Assembly: GCA_900554875.1 (NCBI GenBank)
Contig: USJA01000044.1
Span: 1 to 7,868, forward strand
Origin: an uncultured Clostridium sp.
GTDB taxonomy: Bacteria > Bacillota > Clostridia > TANB77 > CAG-465
Length of the DNA: 7,868 bases
Direction: 5' to 3'
The notes under the pieces: generated by a model
What the model saw: only the letters and a program-made list of their open reading frames with translations
What the model was told of the DNA's origin: nothing
Database searches by the model: none
Shown: one piece after another, positions 1 to 5,972 of the stretch
Numbering within the stretch: position 1 is the stretch's first letter
How the letters are laid out: every line of letters begins with the position of its first letter
Translations under genes and position numbers: made by a program

Positions 1-117
1 GCATCTTTGTCTGTGTCATCTGCTTTGGAATCTGCATCGTTATTTTTAATATATTGATAGTACAGATTTTTTTAAGCGTTTAGAAATATCATTAAAAATA
101 TATATTCCTCCAAATTT
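1..117 (-). other. Possible remnant of a minus-strand reading frame running off the left edge
   Basis: A good SD (GGAGG, 107-111) follows the stop of the small gene at 118. The nearest ATG (90-92) is 14 nt away and meets an in-frame stop after six codons. The frame at a more normal SD distance has no ATG/GTG/TTG start and stops after about 15 codons (reads FNDISKRLKKSVLSIY). Skipping one base in the A7 run (67-73) would join this frame to one that stays open to the window edge and encodes an acidic tract (DADSKADDTDKDA). This could be a frameshifted gene, a degraded one, or chance. The plus strand here also has an open hydrophobic frame, so even the strand is uncertain. Confidence 0.2.
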
Positions 118-372
118 CTATATTCCAAAAATATTTGCCTTAAGTATCATTTTTGTAATTTTACTTTTTTCCTCAAATTTTATTTTCCAGGTACTTCCAA
201 GTATAGAACGTCCTTTAATATATTCTTCTGCTGGTTTACCTAAAACTCTACATAATTTCTTTTGAAGTTTTATATCATTAGTATATACCACAATTAATTC
301 TTCTTTATATAATACATTTATTGTTGTTTCTGTTTCACCTTTATTTGCTTCTTTATATATTTTCTTTTCCAT
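118..372 (-). CDS. Small hypothetical protein, 84 aa
   Basis: No function is recognised. The product is a small, soluble, lysine-rich protein with no membrane segment, signal peptide or metal-binding cluster. It starts MEKKIYKEANKGE, has a beta-rich middle (ELIVVYTNDI, residues 25-34), one cysteine (41) and a C-terminal KSKITKMILKANIFGI. Its general look recalls small conserved clostridial proteins of unknown role, but that is an impression only. The start at 372 is chosen because GAGGG lies 7 nt upstream. A longer frame beginning at 414 is rejected because that ATG sits inside the promoter spacer (406-434). The gene is transcribed on its own, beyond the gpmA terminator. Being a real gene is well supported by promoter, SD and clean codon use; its function is open. 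Confidence 0.75.
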   Translation of the reverse strand: MEKKIYKEANKGETETTINVLYKEELIVVYTNDIKLQKKLCRVLGKPAEEYIKGRSILGSTWKIKFEEKSKITKMILKANIFGI

Positions 373-405
373 TATTTTTCCCTCAAAACTAAATTTTACA
401 CGTAT

Positions 406-434
406 ATTATACAATGAAAACGCGTGTTTGTAAA
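406..434 (-). promoter_or_regulatory. Sigma-A-type promoter of the 84-aa gene
   Basis: On the minus strand TTTACA (429-434) is followed after exactly 17 nt by a perfect TATAAT (406-411). The transcript would start near 399, leaving a leader of about 27 nt with the GAGGG SD. It lies between the gpmA terminator and the gene, so the gene is an independent unit. Confidence 0.8.
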
Positions 435-454
435 CCTTTTATACCCTAAAATAT

Positions 455-492
455 GCTAAAAAGCGGTGATTTAAGTTTCACCGCTTTTTAGC
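455..492 (-). terminator. Rho-independent terminator of the ZIP-gpmA unit
   Basis: A perfect 15-bp inverted repeat (455-469 with 478-492) surrounds an 8-nt loop. Its GC core (GCGGTGA/TCACCGC) is followed on the minus strand by TTTTT. It begins one base after the gpmA stop codon. A5 on the other side would let it work in the plus direction too. Confidence 0.9.
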
Positions 493-493
493 T

Positions 494-1186
494 TTAATCT
501 TTTACATAATAGTGTTTTATAGGTTTTAAGTTATCATCTAATTCATAGCAAATAGGATTTCCTGTTTGTAATTCAAGTTTTATAATATCCTCATCACTAA
601 TATTATCTAAATATTTTATAAGTCCTCTAAGACTATTTCCATGTGCTGCAATAATTATTTTTCTTCCATTTTCTAATTCTGGTTTTATATCTGAGTTCCA
701 ATATTCTACAACTCTTTTTATTGTATCTAGTAAATTCTCTGTTTTAGGTAGTTCTTTCTCTGAAAATCCATTATATTTTGGATCATTACCAGGATATCTT
801 TTGTCTGATTTATCTAGTTCTGGAGGTCTTACGTCTGTACTTCTTCTCCATAAAAGTACTTGTTTTTCACCATATTTTTCTTTAGTTTCCTCTTTATTTA
901 ATCCTTGTAAAGCTCCGTAATGTCTTTCATTTAATTTCCAACTTCTTTTTATTTCAATATTTTCTTCATTCATTTCTTTTAATATATATCCTAAAGTATC
1001 CTCTGCTCTTTTTAAAGCAGATGTAAATGCTAAATCAAATGAAAATCCCTTTTCCTTTAATACTTTACCAGCTTCTTTAGCCTCAGCTATTCCCTTAGGT
1101 GATAATTCCACATCTGTCCATCCAGTAAATTTATTTTCAAGATTCCACATACTTTGACCGTGTCTTACTAACACTAATTTTATCAT
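494..1186 (-). CDS. gpmA: 2,3-bisphosphoglycerate-dependent phosphoglycerate mutase
   Basis: This cytosolic glycolytic and gluconeogenic enzyme interconverts 3- and 2-phosphoglycerate through a phosphohistidine. At 230 aa it is the usual length for the dPGM group of the histidine phosphatase superfamily. The phospho-acceptor is His9 in LVRHGQS. Other active-site residues by family analogy are Arg60 (TSALKRAEDT), Glu87 in LNERHYGALQG, and His182 in AAHGNSLRG. The FTGWTDVELSPKG segment and the C-terminal TGNPICYELD are also typical. GGGGG eight nt before the ATG supports the start. The gene follows the ZIP gene by 15 nt, and its SD fills that gap, so it is surely co-transcribed with ZIP, and formerly perhaps with the ABC genes further upstream. 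No promoter is visible between ZIP and gpmA. Identification is near certain. Confidence 0.97.
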   Translation of the reverse strand: MIKLVLVRHGQSMWNLENKFTGWTDVELSPKGIAEAKEAGKVLKEKGFSFDLAFTSALKRAEDTLGYILKEMNEENIEIKRSWKLNERHYGALQGLNKEETKEKYGEKQVLLWRRSTDVRPPELDKSDKRYPGNDPKYNGFSEKELPKTENLLDTIKRVVEYWNSDIKPELENGRKIIIAAHGNSLRGLIKYLDNISDEDIIKLELQTGNPICYELDDNLKPIKHYYVKD

Positions 1187-1201
1187 ATCAAATTCCCCCT
1201 T

Positions 1202-1978
1202 TTATCCTAATGCTACATCAAGAATCATCATTAACACAAAACCTACAGCTACTCCAATTGTAGCTATGTTAGAATGATTACCTGCCTGTGATTCAGGTAT
1301 TAATTCCTCAACTACAACATATATCATAGCTCCTGCTGCAAAAGCTAATAAATATGGTAGTACTGGAACAATTATGCTGGTAAGTAAAATTGTAATAATA
1401 GCTCCTATGGGTTCTACTATACCAGATAGAGTTCCATACAAAAATGCTTTAGATTTTGACATACCTTCACTCTTAAGTGGCATAGAAATAATTGCCCCCT
1501 CAGGAAAATTCTGAATTGCAATTCCTATAGCAAGGGCAAAAGCTCCTGCCATAGTAATTCCTGCATTTGACATCATAGCACCTGCAAAGGTTACACCTAC
1601 TGCCATTCCTTCTGGTATATTATGAAGGGTTACTGCAAAAATAAGCATAGTAGTCTTTTTAAGTTTTGTCTTTATTCCTTCAGGTTTATCACTTTCTAAA
1701 TGTAGATGTGGTACTAAGCTGTCTAGAGCCAACAAGAAAAGAATTCCAAGTAAAAATCCAATTGAAGCAGGAAGCCATGAAATGCCTCCCTGTTCTTTTG
1801 TCATATTAATTGCAGGAATTAAAAGTGACCATACGGACGCTGCTATCATAACACCAGATGCAAAACCTAAAAGTACTTTTTCTAATTTTTTATTCATTTT
1901 ATTTTTCATTAAAAATACGGTCATACTTCCAAGTGTTGTTCCAAGAAACGGAATTAATAACCCCCAAAACAAATTCAT
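1202..1978 (-). CDS. ZIP-family divalent metal transporter, 258 aa
   Basis: This inner-membrane protein is predicted to import divalent metal such as Zn, Mn or Fe; the metal cannot be read from the sequence. It is mostly hydrophobic, with about eight segments, the family's usual number. The two metal-site helices are plain: HNIPEG (119-124) and QNFPEG (156-161), followed by VEPIGA (188-193) and VEELIPES (223-230). A short His-containing loop (VPHLHLES, 89-96) lies where ZIPs have their variable metal-rich loop. QNFPEG has Gln where many ZIPs have His. The start at 1978 is preferred because GAGGG lies six nt upstream. The upstream in-frame ATG at 2002 falls inside the inserted IS110 element and cannot be ancestral. 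The insertion left the SD but cut the gene off from whatever transcribed it. gpmA follows by 15 nt. Confidence 0.93.
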   Translation of the reverse strand: MNLFWGLLIPFLGTTLGSMTVFLMKNKMNKKLEKVLLGFASGVMIAASVWSLLIPAINMTKEQGGISWLPASIGFLLGILFLLALDSLVPHLHLESDKPEGIKTKLKKTTMLIFAVTLHNIPEGMAVGVTFAGAMMSNAGITMAGAFALAIGIAIQNFPEGAIISMPLKSEGMSKSKAFLYGTLSGIVEPIGAIITILLTSIIVPVLPYLLAFAAGAMIYVVVEELIPESQAGNHSNIATIGVAVGFVLMMILDVALG

Positions 1979-1979
1979 A

Positions 1980-1988
1980 CTTATCCCT
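1980..1988 (+). other. Left half of the IS110 target site (matches guide loop 1)
   Basis: CTTATCCCT here is identical to nine bases in the first loop of the element's leader RNA (2080-2088). This is what a left target guide paired to the bottom strand would give. The last two bases, CT, are the likely core dinucleotide, repeated at 3547-3548. On the minus strand this is the ZIP SD (AGGGATAAG), so the element landed in a ribosome-binding site. Confidence 0.7.
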
Positions 1989-2015
1989 CGTATAATGAAC
2001 ATATAACATTATACG
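1989..2015. repeat. 27-bp inverted repeat at the IS left terminus
   Basis: CGTATAATG (1989-1997) and CATTATACG (2007-2015) are perfect 9-bp arms around a 9-nt spacer. A third related copy, TATAATG, lies at 2048-2054. In a transcript starting near 2003 only the second and third copies are present, and they can pair as a 9-bp stem (2005-2013 with 2048-2056). That stem would be the 5' hairpin of the RNA. The repeat could also be a recombinase or regulator binding site. Confidence 0.6.
1991..1996 (+). promoter_or_regulatory. -10 half of a circle-junction promoter at the IS left end
   Basis: A perfect TATAAT begins two bases inside the left end. No -35 is seen upstream in the linear locus. When the right and left ends are joined it falls 18 nt behind the TTGACA at 3527-3532. 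The transcript would start near 2003 and run through the guide-loop RNA. A junction promoter of this kind is known for IS621 and relatives. Confidence 0.65.
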
Positions 2016-2200
2016 AACTCCTTTCTTTAAAATTTTTACTTTTCTGTTATAATGTTTTTATAGACTCTGTGGACTAGTTCTTATCCCTATCGCTTGACGA
2101 TTTCCTTTGGAGGCTCTAGCCACAGATGTTTGTTAATTTGTTAATTAGTTAGATAACGCATGACGTTTTATTTAGAACGAGGCTACATTCAGCAAACATT
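2003..2200 (+). ncRNA. Predicted IS110 bridge RNA with target- and donor-binding loops
   Basis: This RNA should bind the recombinase and hold target and donor DNA together. Its 5' stem is 2005-2013 with 2048-2056. Loop 1 (target) is closed by CTGTGG-CTAG (2067-2077, one bulged A) with CTAG-CCACAG (2116-2125). It carries the left guide CTTATCCCT (2080-2088) and a right-guide strand around TTTGGAG (2106-2112). Loop 2 (donor) is closed by ATGTTTGTT (2126-2134) with AGCAAACAT (2191-2199, one G-U). It carries TAGTTAG (2146-2152), identical to the element's right end, and ACGAG (2177-2181), complementary to CTCGT at the left end. Each loop contains a 4-bp hairpin with a C(T/A)TGA loop (2089-2101 and 2155-2167). 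TAGAC (2061-2065) can pair with GTCTA (2215-2219), so the 3' end may extend to about 2220. The architecture matches the IS621 bridge RNA; exact ends are inferred. Confidence 0.75.
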
Positions 2201-2246
2201 TTGTGGATCACATTGTCTAAATTTTATTTAAAAAGGAGCAATCATT

Positions 2247-3425
2247 ATGATTTATGTTGGTATTGATGTTGCAAAGGATAAACACGATTGCTTTGCAATG
2301 AACTCTGATGGAGAAATTTTGATTGAAAAAATGACTATTCAAAACAATTTTGATGGTTTCAATTATTTATTCAATTCTATTTCTCAATTTAATGAAAGTT
2401 TTGAAAATATTAAAGTAGGACTTGAAGCTACTGGTCACTACAGCAATAACATCCTTAACTTTCTGACATCAAAAGGATTTAATGTTTATGTCATTAATCC
2501 ACTACAAACTAATCTTTACAGAAAAGGTCAAAGCCTTAGAAAAACCAAAACAGATAAGTTAGATGCTCGTTTCATTGCTACAATGCTTATCACAGGAAAC
2601 TTAAAGCCCTACTCTAATTTATCTTATCACATTTCTGAATTAAAGTCACTAGTTAGACATAGATTTCGTTTAGTGCAAGAACGATCTAAATTTAAAACTT
2701 CTCTTTCTAGACTTGTTACTCTTGCATTTCCAGAACTTGAAAAGATAGTTTGGTCTATCTCACAAAATTCTGTACTTTATCTTCTTAATGAACTACCTTC
2801 TGTAAAAGATATTTCTAAATGTAATTTAAAACATCTTACATGTATTTTAGAGAAATACTCTAACGGTAAATACAGTAGAGATAAAGCTATTGAAATCCGT
2901 GAACTTGCTAGAAAATCTATTGGTACTAACAGTCGTTCTTTATCTTTTGAATTAAAGCAAGTTATTCAAACTGTTTTATTCTTACAGTCTCAAATTGATG
3001 ATATTGATAAAGAATTAAAAAACTTAGTTGTTAAACTTAATAGCCCAATAATGTCCATTCCAGGTATTTCTTATGTTTCTGCCGCTTTTATCTTAGCTGA
3101 AATTGGTGATATAAACAATTTTGATTCACCAGCTAAATTACAAGCATTTGCAGGACTTGATCCATCTACATATCAATCTGGAAAATATACTGCTACTCAT
3201 TCAGTAATGGTAAAACGTGGTTCTAAGTATCTCCGTTGGGCTTTACTTAATGCTACAAGGCTTGTTTGTATGCGTGATAAAACATTCAATGATTACAAAA
3301 ATTCAAAGCTCGCTGAAGGTAAACATTATTTTGTAGCACTTAGTCATACTTCTAAAAAATTAATTAGAGTTATTTATTATTTATTAAAAACAAATAAATC
3401 TTATCAACTTCCAAAAGTAGCTTAG
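2247..3425 (+). CDS. IS110-family transposase (DEDD recombinase, 392 aa)
   Basis: This RNA-guided recombinase excises and inserts the element. The N-terminal RuvC-like domain (about 1-155) shows the DEDD set: Asp7 in YVGIDVAKDKHD, Glu60 in VGLEATGHY, and Asp103 and Asp106 in KTKTDKLDARFIA. A coiled, helical middle (about 165-265) leads to the C-terminal Transposase_20 domain: SIPGISYVSAAFILAEIGDI (270-289), FAGLDPSTYQSGKY (301-314) and KRGSKYLRWALLNA (323-336). By analogy with IS621 the nucleophilic serine is probably Ser311 of YQSG; Ser319 is the nearest alternative. AAAAGGAG lies 8 nt before the ATG. Length is normal and no frameshift or stop is seen. The noncoding leader encodes the predicted guide RNA. 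No strong linear promoter for the gene was found, so expression may depend on the circle-junction promoter. The family call is certain. Confidence 0.96.
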   Translation: MIYVGIDVAKDKHDCFAMNSDGEILIEKMTIQNNFDGFNYLFNSISQFNESFENIKVGLEATGHYSNNILNFLTSKGFNVYVINPLQTNLYRKGQSLRKTKTDKLDARFIATMLITGNLKPYSNLSYHISELKSLVRHRFRLVQERSKFKTSLSRLVTLAFPELEKIVWSISQNSVLYLLNELPSVKDISKCNLKHLTCILEKYSNGKYSRDKAIEIRELARKSIGTNSRSLSFELKQVIQTVLFLQSQIDDIDKELKNLVVKLNSPIMSIPGISYVSAAFILAEIGDINNFDSPAKLQAFAGLDPSTYQSGKYTATHSVMVKRGSKYLRWALLNATRLVCMRDKTFNDYKNSKLAEGKHYFVALSHTSKKLIRVIYYLLKTNKSYQLPKVA

Positions 3426-3450
3426 TTGATAGTGTTTCATACCTTTTAAA

Positions 3451-3470
3451 AAGCATTTTTCGAAATGCTT
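3451..3470 (+). terminator. Hairpin after the transposase gene
   Basis: AAGCATTT and AAATGCTT form a perfect 8-bp stem on a TTCG tetraloop, 25 nt after the transposase stop, followed by ATTTGTC rather than a clean T-run. It is probably the transposase terminator. The A-run before it (3447-3452) gives a U-tract in the other direction, so it may also block ABC-operon transcripts from reaching ZIP. Confidence 0.6.
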
Positions 3471-3526
3471 ATTTGTCATGCATTTTTTCAATGTACTAAT
3501 TTTTTAGACTTTTTTGAGAAAAACTA

Positions 3527-3532
3527 TTGACA
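3527..3532 (+). promoter_or_regulatory. -35 half of a circle-junction promoter at the IS right end
   Basis: A perfect TTGACA lies 16 nt inside the right end and points outward. In the integrated form, the bases 17-18 nt further on (TTTTAA region, about 3550) make a poor -10. In the excised circle it pairs with the TATAAT at 1991-1996 across an 18-nt spacer. Confidence 0.65.
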
Positions 3533-3538
3533 TTCATA

Positions 3539-3548
3539 TAGTTAGTCT
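3539..3548 (+). other. Right-end donor sequence and core of the IS110 element
   Basis: TAGTTAG (3539-3545) is identical to seven bases in loop 2 of the leader RNA (2146-2152). It is followed by TCTC, which contains the CT/CTC shared with the left junction. This is the expected left-donor half of an IS110 circle junction. Confidence 0.65.
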
Positions 3549-3566
3549 CTTTTAACAATTCTTTAA

Positions 3567-5972
3567 TTATTCATTTGCTTTTAAACTTGTTACCATATCA
3601 ATACTTTTTACTTTATTTGCTAAAATTTTATTTACAAAATATGAAACAATAAATGTTCCAAGAGTGGCATATATGTATGATAGTATTTTTATTTTTGCAC
3701 TAAAATCATAATTATCTCCAAGAGCAGCCTTAAAGATATAATCTACCATCATATATCCTAAAGGAAGACCAATTATTATTGCAATAATTGTTATCCATAT
3801 ATTTTGCATTACAAATATTTTCTTTATCTTTTTATCATCAAACCCTAATACTTTAAGAGTTGCAAATTGATATCCTTTTTCACTATATGAAAGTACTCCA
3901 AGATTATATATTATTACAAATCCAAGAATTACAGATACAACAATTAAAATAACCACCATCATTCTTATTGTTTGAAGCATACTTTGCATTCCTTCTTTTA
4001 GATTTGATATACTCTGAATTACTTTTACACCATCTAATGCCTCAACATTACTTAAGTCAATATTGGTATATATTGAATCGGCTTTATACTCTATTTCAAG
4101 CGAGTCAGCAAAAGCTTTAGTCATATTTATACTTTGACTTTGAGGGTCCCTATTTAAAGCAATTACTTTTGTAGTATACCATTTATCATTTCCAAATATA
4201 TGCCATGTAATACTATCTCCTACATTTATTCCTAATGTTTTAGATAACTTTTCAGTAATAAAAACTCCATCATCACCTATATCGATATACTCTCTATTAT
4301 GTCCTGTGTATTTTAAATAATCTTTTGCATCATTAATTGTAACTGTGTTTGTATCCTTATTACCGTCTTTTTTCTTTATTTCTATTCCTAAAGTTTCACT
4401 TGTTGCACTACCATATTTTTCTGTTAAATTATTATATTCTTGATCTGTATAATCGTTATTAAGAGAAAGTTTATAATTAAAATTATATAATTTTTCAAAT
4501 TGCCAATCTAGATATGAATCCATAGTATCAAGCATTCCGAAAGCACACACAATAAGCATAGTACAACCAATAATTCCGACTATTCCCATTATTGTCCTTC
4601 CTTTATTTCTTGTAATATCTCTTAAATTCCATCTTACTGAAAGTGATGAATTTTTAAATATTCCTTTTGTGGTAATATTAAATCTTTTCTGTTTTACTTT
4701 TGGAATTTCTAACCTCAACGCTTCACTTGCAGGTTCTTTTAATACTTTTCTACAAGATAAATATGTTACAAAACTTATTATAGCAACAACTACTACAGCT
4801 AATATATATACAATTGGTATTAATGTAGTGCTATATACTGGTACTTCAAAAACTGACATTTCTACTTTTAAAAAGAATTTTCCAAGTATAAAATTTCCTG
4901 CTAGCACTCCAGTAATACTTGCTAAAATACTTGTATAAACACCATAACTTACATAATGAAGTACAATTTTTGTATTTTTGAAACCTAACGCTTTAAGAGT
5001 TCCAATTTGTGTCCTTTGTTTTTTTACAAATCTATGCATTGTTGTTACTACAGATAGTACAGCAATTAGTAAAAATAGTATTGTAAATACAAAAGAATAT
5101 GTACGACCTTCTTCAATTTCTGAATTATATGTCTCATAAGATGCACTTGAATTTCTATCAGTTACCGCAATTGCCGCATCTATATTATTTTCTAGGTCAG
5201 CTTTTGTATCATCAATTTTATCTAAATTGTCAACATCAACTATTATACTATTGAATACATAATAATCTTCTACTTTAAAATCAGGAATAAATTGATTTAT
5301 CATATCATCAGATATATCACTTACACTAAGTCCTGTACTTTTACTTATATTTTCTTTTACCTCATCATATATATATTCCTTTGGAAATTCATTTATAGAT
5401 AAGTATACATATCCATAATCATTATGTGTTGCAAATATTTCAGCTTCATTTTTTACGCTATATACATGATCTGGAGTTGTTACAAGCCCCATTACTTTTT
5501 CTTTTATGTTATATTTTTGATATGTAAGTGTAATTTCATCTCCAACTTTAATGCCTAGATTTTTTGCAAGATAACTATCTATCCATACACCTTTTTTATC
5601 TTTACTAAAATCCTCACCATCTACAACGTACATTTTTGATATATTATTTTCTTCAATAAAATTTGATTCTATAGTTACTTTATTATAATCTTTAAGTGTT
5701 GTTGTTAAAGTAAGTACCCTACTTGCATCTTTTACATTATCTGTATTTTTAACCTTATCCAAATCTTGGCTTTTAAAATTTTCTCCTGTAAGCCACAAAT
5801 CTTGTAAGTTATTTTCCTCGTAATATACATCCGCACTTTTTTTCATTCCATCCATGTAACTATGAACTCCTGAAAATGCAAATATGCCTAAAAAAGTCAT
5901 AAGGAAAATGGTTATAAACTGTGACTTGTTTTTCATCATGTCTCTTAGTGCTTTTTTTCTTAACATTACCAT
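3567..5972 (-). CDS. ABC transporter permease, FtsX/MacB type, 801 aa
   Basis: This is the membrane partner of the ATPase next to it. About eight membrane segments fall in two FtsX-like halves: 18-37, 292-312, 336-360 and 384-406, then 461-481, 670-692, 722-744 and 762-782. Two large extracellular domains lie between, about 40-290 and 485-665. The internal repeat is clear: IGTLKALGFKNTKI (323-336) and ATLKVLGFDDKKI (704-716) are the cytoplasmic coupling segments after segments 2 and 6. Such pumps act on lipids, peptides or antimicrobials by mechanotransmission; the substrate cannot be told here. The start is ambiguous: the ATG at 5972 sits 4 nt from GAGG, and the ATG at 5966 sits 10 nt from it and shares a base with the ATPase stop (TAATG). 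Either way translation is coupled. No terminator follows before the IS110 element. Confidence 0.92.
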   Translation of the reverse strand: MVMLRKKALRDMMKNKSQFITIFLMTFLGIFAFSGVHSYMDGMKKSADVYYEENNLQDLWLTGENFKSQDLDKVKNTDNVKDASRVLTLTTTLKDYNKVTIESNFIEENNISKMYVVDGEDFSKDKKGVWIDSYLAKNLGIKVGDEITLTYQKYNIKEKVMGLVTTPDHVYSVKNEAEIFATHNDYGYVYLSINEFPKEYIYDEVKENISKSTGLSVSDISDDMINQFIPDFKVEDYYVFNSIIVDVDNLDKIDDTKADLENNIDAAIAVTDRNSSASYETYNSEIEEGRTYSFVFTILFLLIAVLSVVTTMHRFVKKQRTQIGTLKALGFKNTKIVLHYVSYGVYTSILASITGVLAGNFILGKFFLKVEMSVFEVPVYSTTLIPIVYILAVVVVAIISFVTYLSCRKVLKEPASEALRLEIPKVKQKRFNITTKGIFKNSSLSVRWNLRDITRNKGRTIMGIVGIIGCTMLIVCAFGMLDTMDSYLDWQFEKLYNFNYKLSLNNDYTDQEYNNLTEKYGSATSETLGIEIKKKDGNKDTNTVTINDAKDYLKYTGHNREYIDIGDDGVFITEKLSKTLGINVGDSITWHIFGNDKWYTTKVIALNRDPQSQSINMTKAFADSLEIEYKADSIYTNIDLSNVEALDGVKVIQSISNLKEGMQSMLQTIRMMVVILIVVSVILGFVIIYNLGVLSYSEKGYQFATLKVLGFDDKKIKKIFVMQNIWITIIAIIIGLPLGYMMVDYIFKAALGDNYDFSAKIKILSYIYATLGTFIVSYFVNKILANKVKSIDMVTSLKANE

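Larger units (their letters stand above)
1989..3548 (+). mobile_element. IS110-family insertion sequence, about 1,560 bp
   Basis: The element holds one DEDD-type recombinase gene with a long 5' noncoding leader and a 3' tail of about 120 bp, the layout of the IS110 group rather than IS1111. There are no long terminal inverted repeats and no evident target duplication beyond CTC at both edges (1987-1989 and 3547-3549), as expected for this family. Boundaries come from guide matches: the left flank matches loop 1, while the right end (TAGTTAG, 3539-3545) and left end (CTCGT, 1987-1991) match loop 2. Edges are uncertain by one or two bases because CTC is shared. Removing the element restores a compact ABC-ZIP junction with an intact SD. 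The element looks complete and the recombinase is unbroken, so it may still be active. Confidence 0.85.

Noticed and set aside
1979..2002. Longer ZIP start at 2002
   Set aside because: The extra codons lie at or across the IS110 junction and are partly element-derived; the ATG at 1978 has its own SD.
1782..2006. Plus-strand open frame of 74 codons
   Set aside because: It lies opposite the 5' part of the ZIP gene, has no SD, and its composition mirrors the membrane-protein codons on the other strand.
1899..2009. Minus-strand 36-codon frame with AAGGAG eight nt upstream, overlapping the ZIP start
   Set aside because: It begins inside the IS110 left end and reads out of frame through ZIP; the SD-like site is probably chance in the RNA leader region.
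2008..2036. Outward minus-strand promoter in the IS left end that could drive ZIP
   Set aside because: A TATAAT exists on the minus strand (2008-2013), but 17-18 nt upstream there is only AAAATT-like sequence, no -35.
4669..4938. Plus-strand open frame of 89 codons
   Set aside because: It lies wholly inside the permease gene on the opposite strand, without SD or promoter.
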